Positions 46,135 to 57,477 of a DNA stretch of 64,000 bases are shown here, piece by piece (position 1 is the first letter of the stretch; each line of letters begins with the position of its first letter). This stretch comes from Spinellus fusiger (taxonomy: Eukaryota; Mucoromycota; Mucoromycetes; Mucorales; Phycomycetaceae): NCBI GenBank assembly GCA_025094145.1, contig JALLLS010000002.1, forward strand, positions 930,001-994,000. The letters are read 5' to 3'. The position numbers and the translations under genes are program-made. The notes beneath the pieces were generated by a model. It did not search any database and was not told the DNA's origin. It worked only from the letters and a program-made list of their open reading frames with translations.

Positions 46135-48069
46135 GGAAGAAAGAGACAAGAAGCAATAATAACAGTAAAGAGTAAAATATCCAAAACATTTTTTGCATAG
46201 GCTTTAAAATTGAATATGAACTCCGCCCAATTCTTTCCTCTTGGAATCTAAGTGATAGTGACTTTGGATAGTATTTACTGTCACATTATTGTGCAACAAA
46301 AGTCATCTTTCCATGGCTTATATTTTGAACCCTTCTTTTATGATAAATGGGATAGTTTATTATTACAATTACAATTATTACTATGTATTCCTACTCTTTT
46401 TTTATTATTATATCAATAAAAAGAATACAAGTATTATTAGTGTTGTTGTTAGTGATGTTATTAGTGTTGTTATTATTAGTGTTATTATTAGTGTTATTAT
46501 TGGTGTTGTTTATTTATTTATTTCCTCTTCTTTTTCATGATAAGATTACTATTACTATTACCATTATCAGTGGGATTGTTATGATTTCATCCTTAGAATC
46601 GTCATTTGTCATTCTTTGTCACTGCCATTAGTCAATTCATGAATTCTGCCATATTCCACACCCGAAGATTAAAATAGAATACTTTGCCTTGTTGCCCCCA
46701 TACAGTCCAATAAAAACACTCTACTCTTTCTATGTTTTAGGCAAAGAAGTACCGATTGGTCAATTCTCTGGGCCATTTGCATGTACACTCTATCTTGAGC
46801 TGTTATTCTTTTATCATTATTATTACAGCCATAAGATGTCTTTTCTTTTTCTCTTTTTTCTCTTCTCCCTCTTTATGTCCATGGAATTATGCGAGTCCAA
46901 AAGATAAAACAAATAAAAGTGCTGTTTTTATTACCAAGACTCACACTTGACTTGCTCCTTTGAGATAAGTAGAGTAAGAAAAATGAACAAAGAGTTGTGT
47001 GACTGATAAAATGACTGATAAAAGGCGGGGTTGGCGAAGTCATGGACATTTATGAGTCAGAGTACCTATTTTCCATCAGGAACTCCTCGTTAAAGTAACA
47101 TACACACTATTGTGTAGAGTAGATATAGAGCATTAAAAATGGCCATGATTGTTTGTAATATGTTATTTTCTACTATTTATGATACCTACAATTACAATTC
47201 CATTGACAAGGAAAATGATAATAGCAAGCAATACTGGTATTGATATTAGAATCACGGTGAGATAGAAGTAGAGTCACGGAAGATTAGAATTACACAATAT
47301 CAATATCAAATTACAATATCAAATTACAATATCAAATTACAATTTCATCACATTCCAAGTCCATCATGGCTTAACAATCAACACTCACAGCAAATACCCA
47401 ACTCATAGTCCGCCAGTAAAACTAGGTTTGATATGTGGATGTCCCCGTTATGAGTGATTCTAGTAAGCTGTGTAATAGTACTATTACGGCAAATGCAACA
47501 GTCCAAAACAGAAGCGAAAGATAGACCAAAGCAAAATAGGATGCTGCACCTGTTACTCAACAGTGTGTTATGCATAGAATACTAACTGTTTTCTAAGGGC
47601 AGAAAAGTAGGCTATTTGTTAATATTAAGGTATATTTTCATCAAGTACTTTGCGCGGACCTTGCGTCTATGCAAGTAAACACTAGCAATACATAGCGCCT
47701 ACATTCGACATGACACAATGTCCAACAGAATTCCACATGAATTGATAATCTCCTGTATTCTCTCCTTATGGGTCCCCTGGTCTTTTGTTTCATCTACTCA
47801 TTGTCTACTTTCTACCTGCCCAACCATCAGCCTACTTGCCTACACATAAATATGCATACCTACATGCATCACTCTACTTCTTCTCCTAGCCTCCCACCAA
47901 CAGCAACAAAACAAGGGGAGGGTTTACCTGTCATTGAAATGGCATGCAATAACCCTCCTCATATAACTTCACTACCTTTTCTTATTGCCAAATGAATTGC
48001 TTTAGCTTGATAATAATAAAGAATGCAAATAAAGAATAAATCTCCTCATGTTAAAGGAATAGATCAATT
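46135..48069. other. Repeat-rich intergenic gap
   Basis: Promoter of the CNNM gene and 3' flank of the PSMD9 gene. It holds TTA/GTT triplet runs (46360-46520) and a 13-bp tandem repeat ATCAAATTACAAT (about 47290-47345). Open frames here (for example plus 46289-46540) are made by the triplet repeat. No gene recognised. Confidence 0.5.
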
Positions 48070-48774
48070 TCATTCAATAGGCAAAAGATGACAGCCTAAA
48101 GTTCCTCTTCCTCCCCAACCACGTCTGGGGATCAGTGTCAGCAAGACTATCTGTGAATCACGCATCACATTGAGGAGAATAGGCTGTCCTTCACTGGCTA
48201 CGACGACATCACTCACAGCCTGAAGATAATTTTGGCTGGGAGGAAGAGAGGTAGTTACTTTACCGAATCGAAAGATTTGATCGCCCTTGCACAATCCAGC
48301 ACTCTTGGCGGGGGAATCGGGTGCTACAGCATTGACCAGGGCAAAAGGTGTGGGTGCTGTGGGTGCTGTATTGCTGGTGTTTATGTTATGGTTGCTATTG
48401 CTGCTGGTAGATTGAACAGGACTGTTACTATTGGTACTGTCATTAGGACGAGGGGTGTTACTGGCCTCAGCTCGACTGACTTGATGAATGACATGCATTG
48501 CTTTCTCAATTTTGGACATGAGGGCTGTATGGTCATTGCGTAATTCATACACTCTGCTACGTGCCACGCGTGCTGCTGCTACATCAATATCGGAGCGTGG
48601 AAACCCTTCTCTATCTACTAGAGGCGTGTCCATGCCTACACCCTGAGAACGCAGTCCTTCTAAGAGAGTACGCAGTTCTTCTTCAAGGGCGTCTTTTTCA
48701 AGAATAAGCACCTGAGCCTCTTTAGCAAGGGCTTCTGTTCTGCTCGTAGGCTCATTTTGGGCGGAGTGTGACAT
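48070..48774 (-). CDS. NAS2: 26S proteasome assembly chaperone PSMD9/Nas2
   Basis: Chaperone that holds Rpt subunits during assembly of the proteasome base. Intronless, 234 aa. The N-terminal helical region (about 15-110) contains EELRTLLEGLRSQGVGMDTP, LVDREGFPRSDIDVAAARVA and RSRVYELRNDHTALMSKIE, the family signature. A linker rich in Asn, Ser and Thr follows. The C-terminal PDZ-like domain has FALVNAVAPDSPAKSAGLCK, GDQIFRFG and LTLIPRRGWGGRGTLGCHLL, which is diagnostic. It ends PIE. Start is the only in-frame ATG (MSHSAQNE). Length is close to yeast Nas2 (220 aa) and human PSMD9 (223 aa). Confidence 0.97.
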   Translation of the reverse strand: MSHSAQNEPTSRTEALAKEAQVLILEKDALEEELRTLLEGLRSQGVGMDTPLVDREGFPRSDIDVAAARVARSRVYELRNDHTALMSKIEKAMHVIHQVSRAEASNTPRPNDSTNSNSPVQSTSSNSNHNINTSNTAPTAPTPFALVNAVAPDSPAKSAGLCKGDQIFRFGKVTTSLPPSQNYLQAVSDVVVASEGQPILLNVMRDSQIVLLTLIPRRGWGGRGTLGCHLLPIE

Positions 48775-50291
48775 TGATTTGGCTGGACAGAGACTAAAGA
48801 AGAGCAAAAACTGGTATAAAAAGAGTATTGGGATTTTCTTATGAAACTCATCAGCTTAGAATATCAGTCATTTGCCAAAATAAATAAAAAATAAGCCAAT
48901 GATAAGGCAGTGTTTTTATTTTATTTTATTTTATTTTATTTTATTTAAAAAAAAAAATATTTCAACAGCAGCAAATAAAGAGGTAAAGACCAGTGGACAG
49001 TAGTTTACTCTAGAAAAGAGACAAATTGTAGATTGCAGTTGAGACAGACAAAAGAGAGCCTTTGGACAATTGACTAGTGTAGACCACAGTCAGTATAATT
49101 GATGTTGGTGTTATTTACTTTGGAATCTTGAACTACATCCATATCCACTTGTAATAGCTGTCTATTTTTATAGTGATTTCTTAAAATGTGGTATAATATG
49201 TTGGTCAATCCAATACACTCTCCTATGAATTTGCAGTATCTTCTTTCCTTTCCTTTCTGTACCCATAGCCATCATAGGTAGATGAGATGGGTTGTATTTG
49301 ATTCTTCTTCCAATACCGATGTACTTTTATAGTCTTACAATTAAATTTTATATAGCTGCACTGCATTGGATATAGCCTTCTTTCTTGGTTCTCTATCATT
49401 GTCTTTTCTCTTTTGTGACTATCATTAGACTTGTCCAAAATATAAGATAGGTCTTTGAACCCTCCTATGTTTTTGTCTCATATATTGCAATTGTCCTATT
49501 TTTAGGTATAGATACTATATCCTACAAAAGAAGAAAGTAGATGGCTGTCCTTTAAGTTGGACTTACTGGCAAATCCACAGAGCAAGAGGTAGGAACGACC
49601 CATCCTTGTATTGCAGACATCCAAATGACTCTTCCTTTTCATGGTACACCTGTTGTCCTTCATGTGAAATTCTAACACTGCTTCTGGGTGTAGAATGAGT
49701 GGATGAGACACGTGTTATATGAACAGCCACAAGTGATTTTCAGTTCACTGGTCCTACCCCACTGAATGGGCTCCTACACGCGTCATTACACAATAATGCA
49801 GACAACCACCAAGCCAGGAATAAGACCCCAGTCGTATTTCTGCTGCTTCCATGGACCAGGAGAATGGAACCCTCTTTTCTATAAACAGGACAGAGGGAAG
49901 AATATCAGTGGCTGTTCTGTCTATCATCCACAGTCCCGTGATCACTACAGACGAGAGATGGGTGGGGTGTTTATAAGCAGTACTGTACTTGCCCCATTTC
50001 CTTTGTCTTCTAACCCAAGACAGAGGCTCCAAGATAGAATGGGAACAGCCCTTGTTCTGCCAATCAGTGGGATGGCTGTGTTTAGATTCATATGTTCATT
50101 TGACTAAGCACAGAAAAGAGCAGTCATTATTTCCTAAAATGTACATATTCTTTAACAGTGCTGTACCTCTGGGGAAATGTCACGTACAAGACATTTGAGT
50201 ATTTAAAACACCATGATGGTACAAATACATTAGTCAAGTGCCTTGTTACTGTTGCTGTTGCTGTTGTTGATATCCAAGTTCTTATTCATTT
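48775..50291. other. Divergent gap between NAS2 and the paraoxonase-like gene
   Basis: A TTTTA run lies at 48915-48950. The stretch 49500-50040 is less AT-rich and has open frames on both strands (minus: RVPFSWSMEAAEIRLGSYSW; then RKSHLDVCNTRMGRSYLLL) with usable splice-like sites, but I recognise no family and could not build a full gene. The remainder shows nothing. Confidence 0.35.
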
Positions 50292-51903
50292 ATGCCTCGA
50301 AAAACATCCTCACTCACTTGGATTGGTGGAGGACTGGTGGCTCTTGCCGCATATCATTTATGTAATAAGTCAAATGGAGAAATGGGGCCCCCTTCTCTAA
50401 TGTCTCCTGTTGATGAAAAAAAGGATAGAAGACTAAAAATCAAATTGAATGAAATTGAATGTTATCTGTAGATCCCTTAATAGGACTGACGAGTGTAGGT
50501 GTTACTATTCAGTCTTATGGTATGGAGGGGTGCACTCGTATTCAAGGTAAGAATAAGGATATATCAAGCCATTGTCTCTTTTGAACACTCATTATTGTGC
50601 CTTTATCTTTACTGCTAATTGTTTATTATGGACATGCCCTTGTCATTAGGTCCTCCTGATTTCAAATTCTGTGAGGACATGGTACCCTCTACTACTGAAA
50701 AGAACATTGTCTATGTGGCCTGTGATCCCATGCGTGATAGAATCAACAAAGTGATGAATATCTATTTAACAGAGGATTTACTTGCAATAGAGACAGGCAG
50801 TGTGTGGAGAGTGAACTATACTGATGTGAGTTGATGGTTTTCTTTATTGTATGATATAGTATAGTATAGAGTGTATTCTATAGAATATACATATATATAC
50901 ATATATATATATGTATATATATATATATACTCTCTCTCTGGGCACAGGTGGAGGGGGTCCTTTGGCTTGCTTAGTTTATATTGACCTTACTGCTGACACG
51001 TTGACCGAATACTAGGGACAAATTGAGAAATTAAAGATAAAGGGATCCCCTAAAGTAGCCAATGATCTTCACACGCTTGGAATTGCCTTGGATGTGCATG
51101 GAGATCAACACACTACCCGGGCCTTTGTAGTTAATTTACCTGATCAAGCCCCTTCAGGTGTCGAGGTGTTTGGTGTCCAAGCAAGCACAGATGCTTCAGG
51201 CACAAAGGAACTTGTCCACTTGAAGACAATCACCCATCCACTGCTCGCTACTCCCAACAGTGTGCACCCCTTCCACGATAACCGATTCCGTGGTCCTGAT
51301 GGCACACCCTCTTTCTTTGTTAGTAATGACCACTACTTCTACAACCCTTTTCTCAAGATGTTTGAGAACTACTTGCTGCTGCCTATCACCAATGTGTTAT
51401 TTTATGATGCACGGGTTGGCACCTTTTATCCAGTGGCCAAGGGACTGGTCTTTGCTAATGGATTGGCAGGAGATGACTCTGTCTTGTTTGTGTCCGAGAC
51501 CAATCTACGCTCCGTTCGACAGTACACTATCCATGTGGTAGAAAACAAACAGGGGGATGGAAAGCCTGGTATTGTTTTGGAATATGTGAATAGCAAGGCA
51601 TTTCCTTTAGCTACTGATAATTTGAGATATGACAGCCAGACACAAGAGTTGCTTGTGTCTGGACATCCTCATGGTCTTCAACTGCTTGCCTATGTCAAGA
51701 GCAAGAACAAAAAGGGAATGAGACCCCCTCCCATGCGTGTTATGGCATGGGATCTACAAAAGGACAATGTCAATGAATTATTAACCGACACTGGTGCTAT
51801 CTATGGTGCCTCTACTACTGCCCTACGTGATGCTGCCCAACATCTTTTGGTAGTGACCAGTTTAGTAGATCATGGACTGTTGGTGTGTCCTGACAAACAC
51901 TAG
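50292..51903 (+). CDS. Paraoxonase/arylesterase-like protein (membrane anchored)
   Basis: Calcium-dependent six-bladed beta-propeller lactonase/arylesterase family. Four exons: 50292-50361, 50472-50546, 50650-50825, 51016-51903; 402 aa. The N-terminus MPRKTSSLTWIGGGLVALAA is a short basic stretch plus a hydrophobic segment, a likely uncleaved signal anchor as in PON proteins. Then come GCTRIQGPPDFKFCED (usual CxxI.G..D.E..), IVYVACDPMRDR, LHTLGIALDV, ATPNSVHPF, FFVSNDHYFYNP (the family's Ca2+-binding FYVTNDHYF), FANGLAGDDSVLFVSET, and SGHPHGLQL. The catalytic-site Asn and Asp positions of the NDHYF block are present. It ends VCPDKH. Exon phases close exactly. The third intron holds an AT-rich microsatellite (50884-50930). 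The natural substrate is unknown. Confidence 0.9.
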
Positions 51904-51945
51904 TCCATGAAGGTGTTCTTTGTAGAGGAGAGCAGTAAAGAGTAA

Positions 51946-52290
51946 AAATGAACAATGAACAATGAACAATGAACAATGAACAATGAACAATGAACAATGA
52001 ACAATGAACAATGAACAATGAACAATAAATAAAGAACAATGAATAAAGAACAATGAATAAAGAACAATGAATAAAGAACAATGAATAAAGAACAATGAAT
52101 AAAGAACAATAAATAAAGAACAATGAATAAAGAACAATGAATAAAGAACAATGAATAAAGAACAATAAATAAAGAACAATAAATAAAGAACAATAAATAA
52201 AGAACAACGAACAACGAACAATGAATAAAGAACAATGAATAAAGAACAATAAATAAAGAACAACGAACAACGAACAACGAACAACGAACA
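51946..52290. repeat. Minisatellite between PON-like and TDG genes
   Basis: About 345 bases of AATGAACA units (8 bp, about 10 copies) that change into AATGAATAAAGAAC-type units (14 bp, about 14 copies, with AATAAATAAAGAAC variants), ending in AACGAACA units. It lies between the PON-like stop and the TDG stop and is the only sequence there. Open frames on the minus strand across it are repeat artefacts. Confidence 0.9.
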
Positions 52291-52310
52291 TATAGCATAC
52301 ATACATTGCT

Positions 52311-53029
52311 TTATTTCATGTCACCTCTTTCTGTTATTGGCAAACCTCTTTCTTTTTCATAAACAAGTTGGCCCAGTCTTTTAAAGAAACTATCCATTCA
52401 ACATAAGCATGTCTTCTTCAACAGATAGATTTACCCTAATTTGTCCTGCCTGGAATAGGCAGCAACAATCCCACTTGTACTTGGCATCACAAATACATCA
52501 CACACTCCATGGTCTAGTGGGATAGGGTCGGGTTGCAATCCAAGAGAAGAACACTTTCCACCCTTATAGATTTCATAAATCCCCTTTCCTACAAAACACA
52601 CTACTTTGGGACGGCACTTTTGTATCTTTTCATTCAGCACAGGAATCCCTGCTCTTTGTTCAGTGAGGGTTAGATCTGAGGCTGAACGAGAAGGACGAGC
52701 TGTCAAATTGGTAAATCCCAAACGGTGCTTGTCAGGCAGCTCAATGTCCTGTCTCCAAGTCATTGGTTCATCTACAAGGCCTTGTCTGTGTATCAGCCTA
52801 GAAGAATAGACCCATTTACTTTTATACCACTCTGCGAAAGACATGGCCAAAAATGATTGGTAGGACCTGCATAGTGGTGGCCTCTTTCTGCACTTTTAAG
52901 ACCAGGATTAATCCCCACAAAGAGAACCTTCAAGTCCTTTCCCAACACGTCGTAACATCCCAGAGAAGGAATGTCTTTGTCCTTGGAAAAGTAGGGTGAA
53001 TAGCGAGGAGTGGTAGGAGAGAGAGGCAT
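52311..53029 (-). CDS. G/T(U)-mismatch DNA glycosylase, MUG/TDG family
   Basis: Removes uracil or thymine from G:U/G:T mismatches in base-excision repair. Three exons: 53029-52828, 52780-52435, 52389-52311; 208 aa. VLFVGINPGLKSAERGHHYA is the GINPG catalytic motif (Asn) with the family's GxHyaxPxNxFW block (NHFWPCLSQSG). Exon 2 begins LVDEPMTWRQDIELPDKHRL and continues GFTNLTARPSRSASDLT, VVCFVGKGIYEIYKGG and FVMPSTSGIVAAYSRQDK, which matches the C-terminal MPSSS.R.A.. motif. Intron 1 is only 47 bases, with a CTGAT branch and an AAG acceptor. Head-to-head with epsilon-COP, 460 bases apart. Confidence 0.93.
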
Positions 53030-53489
53030 CCGTCGGCCACACGTGCTGCGTCAATACGGACTTTGAATCACTCTCTGTACAACCAAGGAAGGGGACGCTT
53101 GGAAAATGGGTCGGTGGGTTGCTGACGGTAATGGGTGGCCGTCAAGTCATTTGTCAGTGGAGTGGGCTGTGATTCGCAAGTGGGGAGATTTCCTCCCTCC
53201 TCCCTCCCTCCTTTTTTCTTTTTTCTTTTTTCTTTCTTTTCTGAGTATTTCATTGGTCAGTTTTTCACGCCTCTGCACTTGCACGTCTACACTCCTACAC
53301 TCCTACGCCTATTGATATACTTGCACGTCTACACGTCTACACTTCTACACTTCTACACTTCTACACCTCCACACTTCCACACTTCCACACTTCCACGCTT
53401 AGTAACATACATACACATACATACACACACACACTCTCTCTCTTTCTGTCTTTCTCTCTTTTAATAATTCACACGCATTCCAACTCATC
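53030..53489. promoter_or_regulatory. Shared divergent promoter region TDG/COPE with CT-rich minisatellite
   Basis: 460 bases between divergent start codons. The COPE side has a pyrimidine tract (53185-53245), then a CTACACTTC/CTACACGTC-type 9-bp tandem array (about 53280-53400), a CA run and a CTCTCT run ending about 30 bases before the COPE ATG. Fungal core promoters often carry CT-rich initiator regions; the array is likely in the COPE 5' leader. Confidence 0.5.
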
Positions 53490-54818
53490 ATGGACGAAGA
53501 ATCTATTCTCTTTGGTCTCCGAAACTTGTTTACTCTCGGCAACTACCAAGCCGTGATAAATGAAGTGAGCTCACAACGAGGCCTGTATTCTCCTGAAGCC
53601 AAAGTGGAAGCACAGACCTACCTGCATCGCTCCTACGTTGCTCAGGCCAAATACAACCTTGTTATTAATGATGTGGCTTCTGACGCTGAACCTCCTCTCA
53701 GGGCAGTGAAACTGTTAGCCAGTTACCTGCAGGCTAAAAAGGGATTGGCTGCCACTGATAGCTATGTTCAGGAAGCACAGGCCTTGTTGGAGGAAGGTGC
53801 CAATCGATTGAATGCACTTGTACAGGTGTTGGTGGCTACTGTGTATATCAACGACCATCAATTAGAAGAGGCTCTCAAAGTGTTGCATTCTCGAGAAAAG
53901 AAATTGGAGTGGTAAGCATAGAACAGAAAAATAGAACAGAAGAAAGAAAGAAACACACACACACACACACACACCTACAGTAGACAGGAGAAAGAGAAAA
54001 GAGTGCATGGACTGATCTGTCTATGGATGGGTGGGGATTAGCACTGCATTGGCAGTTCAGGTGTATTTGGAAATGGATCGTCTGGACTTGGCTAGAAATG
54101 AAGTGAGTCAGTGCAAGATATGGGGAGAAGATGCTCTTCTTTTACAAATCATGGAAGCATGGGTCAATTTACGTGTGGTAAGAGACGGGGGCATATGTGT
54201 ATTAAAGGCATATAAAAGGTGTAAATATGTCTTTTTTCTCATTCTATTGGCCCAAGGGAGGAGAGAAATACCAAGAAGGATTCTACATCTTTGAAGAGTT
54301 GAGTCAGTCAGGGTCTGCTCAGACAGTCAAAGTGTTGAATGGTCAAGCAGCCACTCAGTTGAGCTTAGGCCGTTATCCTGAAGCAGAGGCCTTATTAATG
54401 GAAGCATTGGCCAAGGTACAGCCATACTCTAGATGTAGACACATAGCCACACTCCAGATATAGCCATCAGCAGCAGAATCTAATACATGCTATTGGGTGG
54501 GGATGTGTATAGAACAGTGATGATGCAGACACATTAGTGAACATGATTGTGTGTGCCACTCTGACATCCAAGACACAGGACGTTATCCGCCGCTATGTCA
54601 GGTATGGACTAGTGTAGGGCAACAGAATCTATCTTTTCCTTCTTTCCCCCCCTTTTCTTTTTTTTGCTGTGGTATCTGTCCATGTTCTTTTACTAATGGA
54701 ATGACATAGTCAACTGAGAGAAGTAGCACCTCTTCATCCTTTCTTGCAGGAGCTTGATCTGAAATCAAGTCTTTTTGACCGTGCTGCCTCTCGTTATGCT
54801 TTGGTAGAGTCTTCTTGA
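53490..54818 (+). CDS. SEC28: Coatomer subunit epsilon (epsilon-COP)
   Basis: Subunit of the COPI coat for retrograde Golgi-to-ER transport; forms a TPR solenoid clasping alpha-COP. Five exons: 53490-53911, 54042-54177, 54257-54415, 54513-54601, 54710-54818; 304 aa. It starts MDEESILFGLRNLFTLGNYQ, typical of the family, followed by TYLHRSYVAQAKYNLV, LVATVYINDHQLEEALKVL, LAVQVYLEMDRLDLARNEV, the KYQEGFYIFEEL block and AATQLSLGRYPEAEALL, a clear TPR. The last exon is QLREVAPLHPFLQELDLKSS and FDRAASRY. Length is close to yeast Sec28 (296 aa) and human COPE (308 aa). A CA repeat (53952-53973) lies in intron 1. Confidence 0.97.
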
Positions 54819-54876
54819 ACTCACTCAATGAAATAATAAATCATCACAGCAATGGCATGGGTGGCTTTAATTCCTT

Positions 54877-54907
<31 letters not shown>

Positions 54908-55331
54908 TTCTCTTTTGTACTGTGCATATGCAAGTGGCAAATCTTGAGTTTCCTCTCATTCTCTTCTACCCCTGTTTTCCTTTGTAAGATATGAGGGTAG
55001 GAATACATGTCCTCACTTGATTCTTTTGGTTATTTTTAGGTTGAGAACTTTAAATACATTTATGTATGTAAAAGAAACAAGGTTGTGTCTATTGTAAAAA
55101 TAGTAGCTACTTGCCTGTTATGAGAAGATGCAACCCATGTCTTATACACTGGTGCCTGTCAAATGTGTTTTGTGGTGCTGTGTCATGCAATAAGAGGGTC
55201 TTTTGACTCGTACTGTCATTGAGGCACTTATTTAATATAGCAATAGATAAACCAAACATTGAGACAAACAGGAAGACAGATATTTAAAGTAGTTGTCATG
55301 GTAAGTAGTTGTTATATAGAATAATAGTTAA

Positions 55332-55437
55332 ATCAGTCTATAAATCAGTCTATAAATCAGTCTATAAATCAGTCTATAAATCAGTCTATAAAACAACTCA
55401 TTAAAACACCCATTAAAACACCCATTAAAACACCCAT
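55332..55437. repeat. Tandem arrays TCAGTCTATAA and ATTAAAACACCC
   Basis: Five copies of an 11-bp unit run straight into three to four copies of a 12-bp unit. Confidence 0.85.
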
Positions 55438-56085
55438 AGTGTCAACAGGAATAGAGTGCTACTGTTATTGTTACCCATAAAAGCATATCTATTTACAGCC
55501 ATTGTGCCATAAAGTATAACTTTTATTTATTTTAAAGAAAAGAGAAAAACACACACACAAATGTCAACACAAAGTTATGCTAAATGTGTTCAGCGTACAG
55601 GAAAATTCTATTTTTAAGTAGAATATCAACACAAAGACACCACAAACACCACCCTCTTTTTTTTTTTGAATAGCTAAATATACATCTGAGAAAAGTCTAA
55701 ATACAAAAACATAAACTATATGAACTACATCAACCACAAATATCAACAAATATCAACAAACATCAACAAACATCAACAAACATCAACAAACATCAGGCAC
55801 ATCTAATTTTAGGGCCTTCACTGATTTCTGTGTCCAGGGATAATCAAAGATAAACTTTCTTCTGCAAAAGAGGGGGGTGAGCGCCTTCTCTATTTTATGA
55901 CTATCGCTTGCACCTGCTGTCCTGTTCTCAGCAAGCTGTCACATCCAACAGTGCAAGGAGTTCCCTCGTTGAAAGGAAATCCGACCCTCAACCACCTCAC
56001 CACAAGAGCAGACCATCTCACATCTTGTTTAGGATGTTTCCTTTTTTTCCTTTTTTTCCTTTTTTCCTTTTTTCTTTTTCATTTA

Positions 56086-56094
56086 CTATAAAAG
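56086..56094 (+). promoter_or_regulatory. TATA box of the chitin deacetylase gene
   Basis: TATAAAAGA about 115 bases before the ATG, just after a long pyrimidine tract and before CA/CT-rich sequence suited to transcription initiation. Confidence 0.5.
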
Positions 56095-56205
56095 AGGGAG
56101 ATACTTTGTGTGTTTTTACAAGCATCCACCCATTGTAGTGTCTTTATCTCTTTCTCCAAATAAGCAGTCTTATTTCCACACTCTATTCTCTATCTTATTC
56201 TCAGT

Positions 56206-57477
56206 ATGCGTTCTTTTCTCTTGACAGCAATGACTCTTATTGCCGCTGTGGCTGCTGCTCCCATCCAGAAGCGCTCAGCTGCTCCTGTCTATACCAAATG
56301 CACAGTCCCTGGCACATTTGCATTGACATTTGATGATGGTCCTTACCAATTCTCATGGGATTTGGCCAAATCACTCCATGCTCAGGGTATTTCTGCCACC
56401 TTCTTTGTCAATGGCAAGAACTGGATGTAAGTAGAGGCTCCAATGTCAAAAGAGCAGCGTTCTCTAAATCCCATGGTCTTCTACAGTGATGTGACTACTG
56501 ATTCTGTGGAGACATCGGACGGTACCAAGTCCTACTTGCAAGTCCTCCAGAACTTTATTGCCTTGGGTCATGAAGTGGCCAGTCACACTTATGAGCACAA
56601 GCAATTGGGCGGACTATCTTCTGAGGAAGTGAGCTACCAGATGAATACGAATGCTGATATCATCCAGCAAGCCATTGGTAAAAGGTAAAGAAAAGCAGGA
56701 GGTCTTGGAATAAGGAGAATGAGGAGGCAGGATGACTCGTAGGGTAGAATAGTAGTACCACAGTAGTACCACAGTAGTACTATAATAGTACTATAATAGT
56801 ACTATTATCATTCTACTACTACTCTCCCTCTGTCAGTGGATTCTCCTTATCCCGTGAGAGATGGAGCACAATGGACTCACTGCTCTTTCTCTTTTAATCT
56901 CTTTTAATCTCTTTTAATCTATTCTTGGCGGCTGTTCTTTCTGCTTCTTCCTGATTCTTTCTGCTTCTTCCTCTCCCTTGGTCTATGCTTTGATGGGCTA
57001 TTTTTATCTGTCCGATTAGACCTGCACGTGAGTTGAGTCCTAGGACCCTTTTTCTTTCTGCCTTTTTAGACTCCTAAATGACGGATATAAACTGATGAAC
57101 TGACTTTATGTTGGCATAGTGATGCGTCCCCCTGCTGGTGATTATGACAGCAACACACTTCAGGTCTTGGGCAACTTGGGATACAGGTAAATCACACCCT
57201 CTGTCTGCTTCTGACTCACACCCATGTTAGTGTGATTATGTGGGACATTGATTCCCTTGATTGGGTCACCCACAGTCTTGCCAGTGAACAAGATAACTTT
57301 AGCAGTGTGCTTGGTGGTGAATCAGGCACACCTTCTGGTGGTCACATTGCCCTTGAACATGAAGTCTACCAACAGACCGTTACTGAACTTGTTCCTTGGG
57401 CCATTGAGTATGTGAATTCCAAGCAGTACCGATTTACCACTGTTTCCGAGTGTCTTGGTATTAATGCCTATGCTTGA
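56206..57477 (+). CDS. Secreted chitin deacetylase (polysaccharide deacetylase, CE4)
   Basis: Metal-dependent deacetylase converting cell-wall chitin to chitosan, abundant in Mucoromycota. Five exons: 56206-56426, 56487-56684, 57020-57027, 57120-57186, 57231-57477; 246 aa. A signal peptide (MRSFLLTAMTLIAAVAAAPI) ends in a KR site. The NodB domain shows motif 1 FALTFDDGPY (catalytic Asp pair), motif 2 HEVASHTYEHKQL (metal-binding H-x3-H), motif 3 KRPALMRPPAGDYD (Arg), motif 4 WDIDSLDW and motif 5 IALEHEV, where the conserved His is kept. No chitin-binding domain or GPI signal, so it is a small secreted form. The 8-base third exon supplies the Arg-Pro-Ala codons before LMRPP. Confidence 0.95.
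57020..57027 (+). other. 8-base internal microexon of the chitin deacetylase gene
   Basis: ACCTGCAC between GATTAG and GTGAGT. It joins AAA AG / A CCT GCA C / TG ATG, giving GK-RPAL-MRPP. Skipping it breaks the frame; a direct join using another donor would lose the conserved Arg-Pro. Confidence 0.8.

Larger units (their letters stand above)
54819..56205. other. Intergenic gap with two minisatellites
   Basis: Contains CTTT tracts near 54870-54915, an 11-bp array TCAGTCTATAA (55332-55390) followed by ATTAAAACACCC units to about 55437, and AACAAAYATC units (55736-55795). The last 180 bases, pyrimidine-rich with a TATAAAAG box at 56086-56094, are the chitin deacetylase promoter. No other gene seen. 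Confidence 0.55.

Noticed and set aside
51946..52290. CRISPR-like regular spacing
   Set aside because: Units are contiguous 8- and 14-bp minisatellite repeats with no unique spacers, in a eukaryotic genome.
52780..52830. Apparent frameshift in the TDG/MUG gene
   Set aside because: A 47-base intron with CTGAT branch and AAG acceptor joins CLSQSG to LVDEPMTW in frame, so no lesion is needed.
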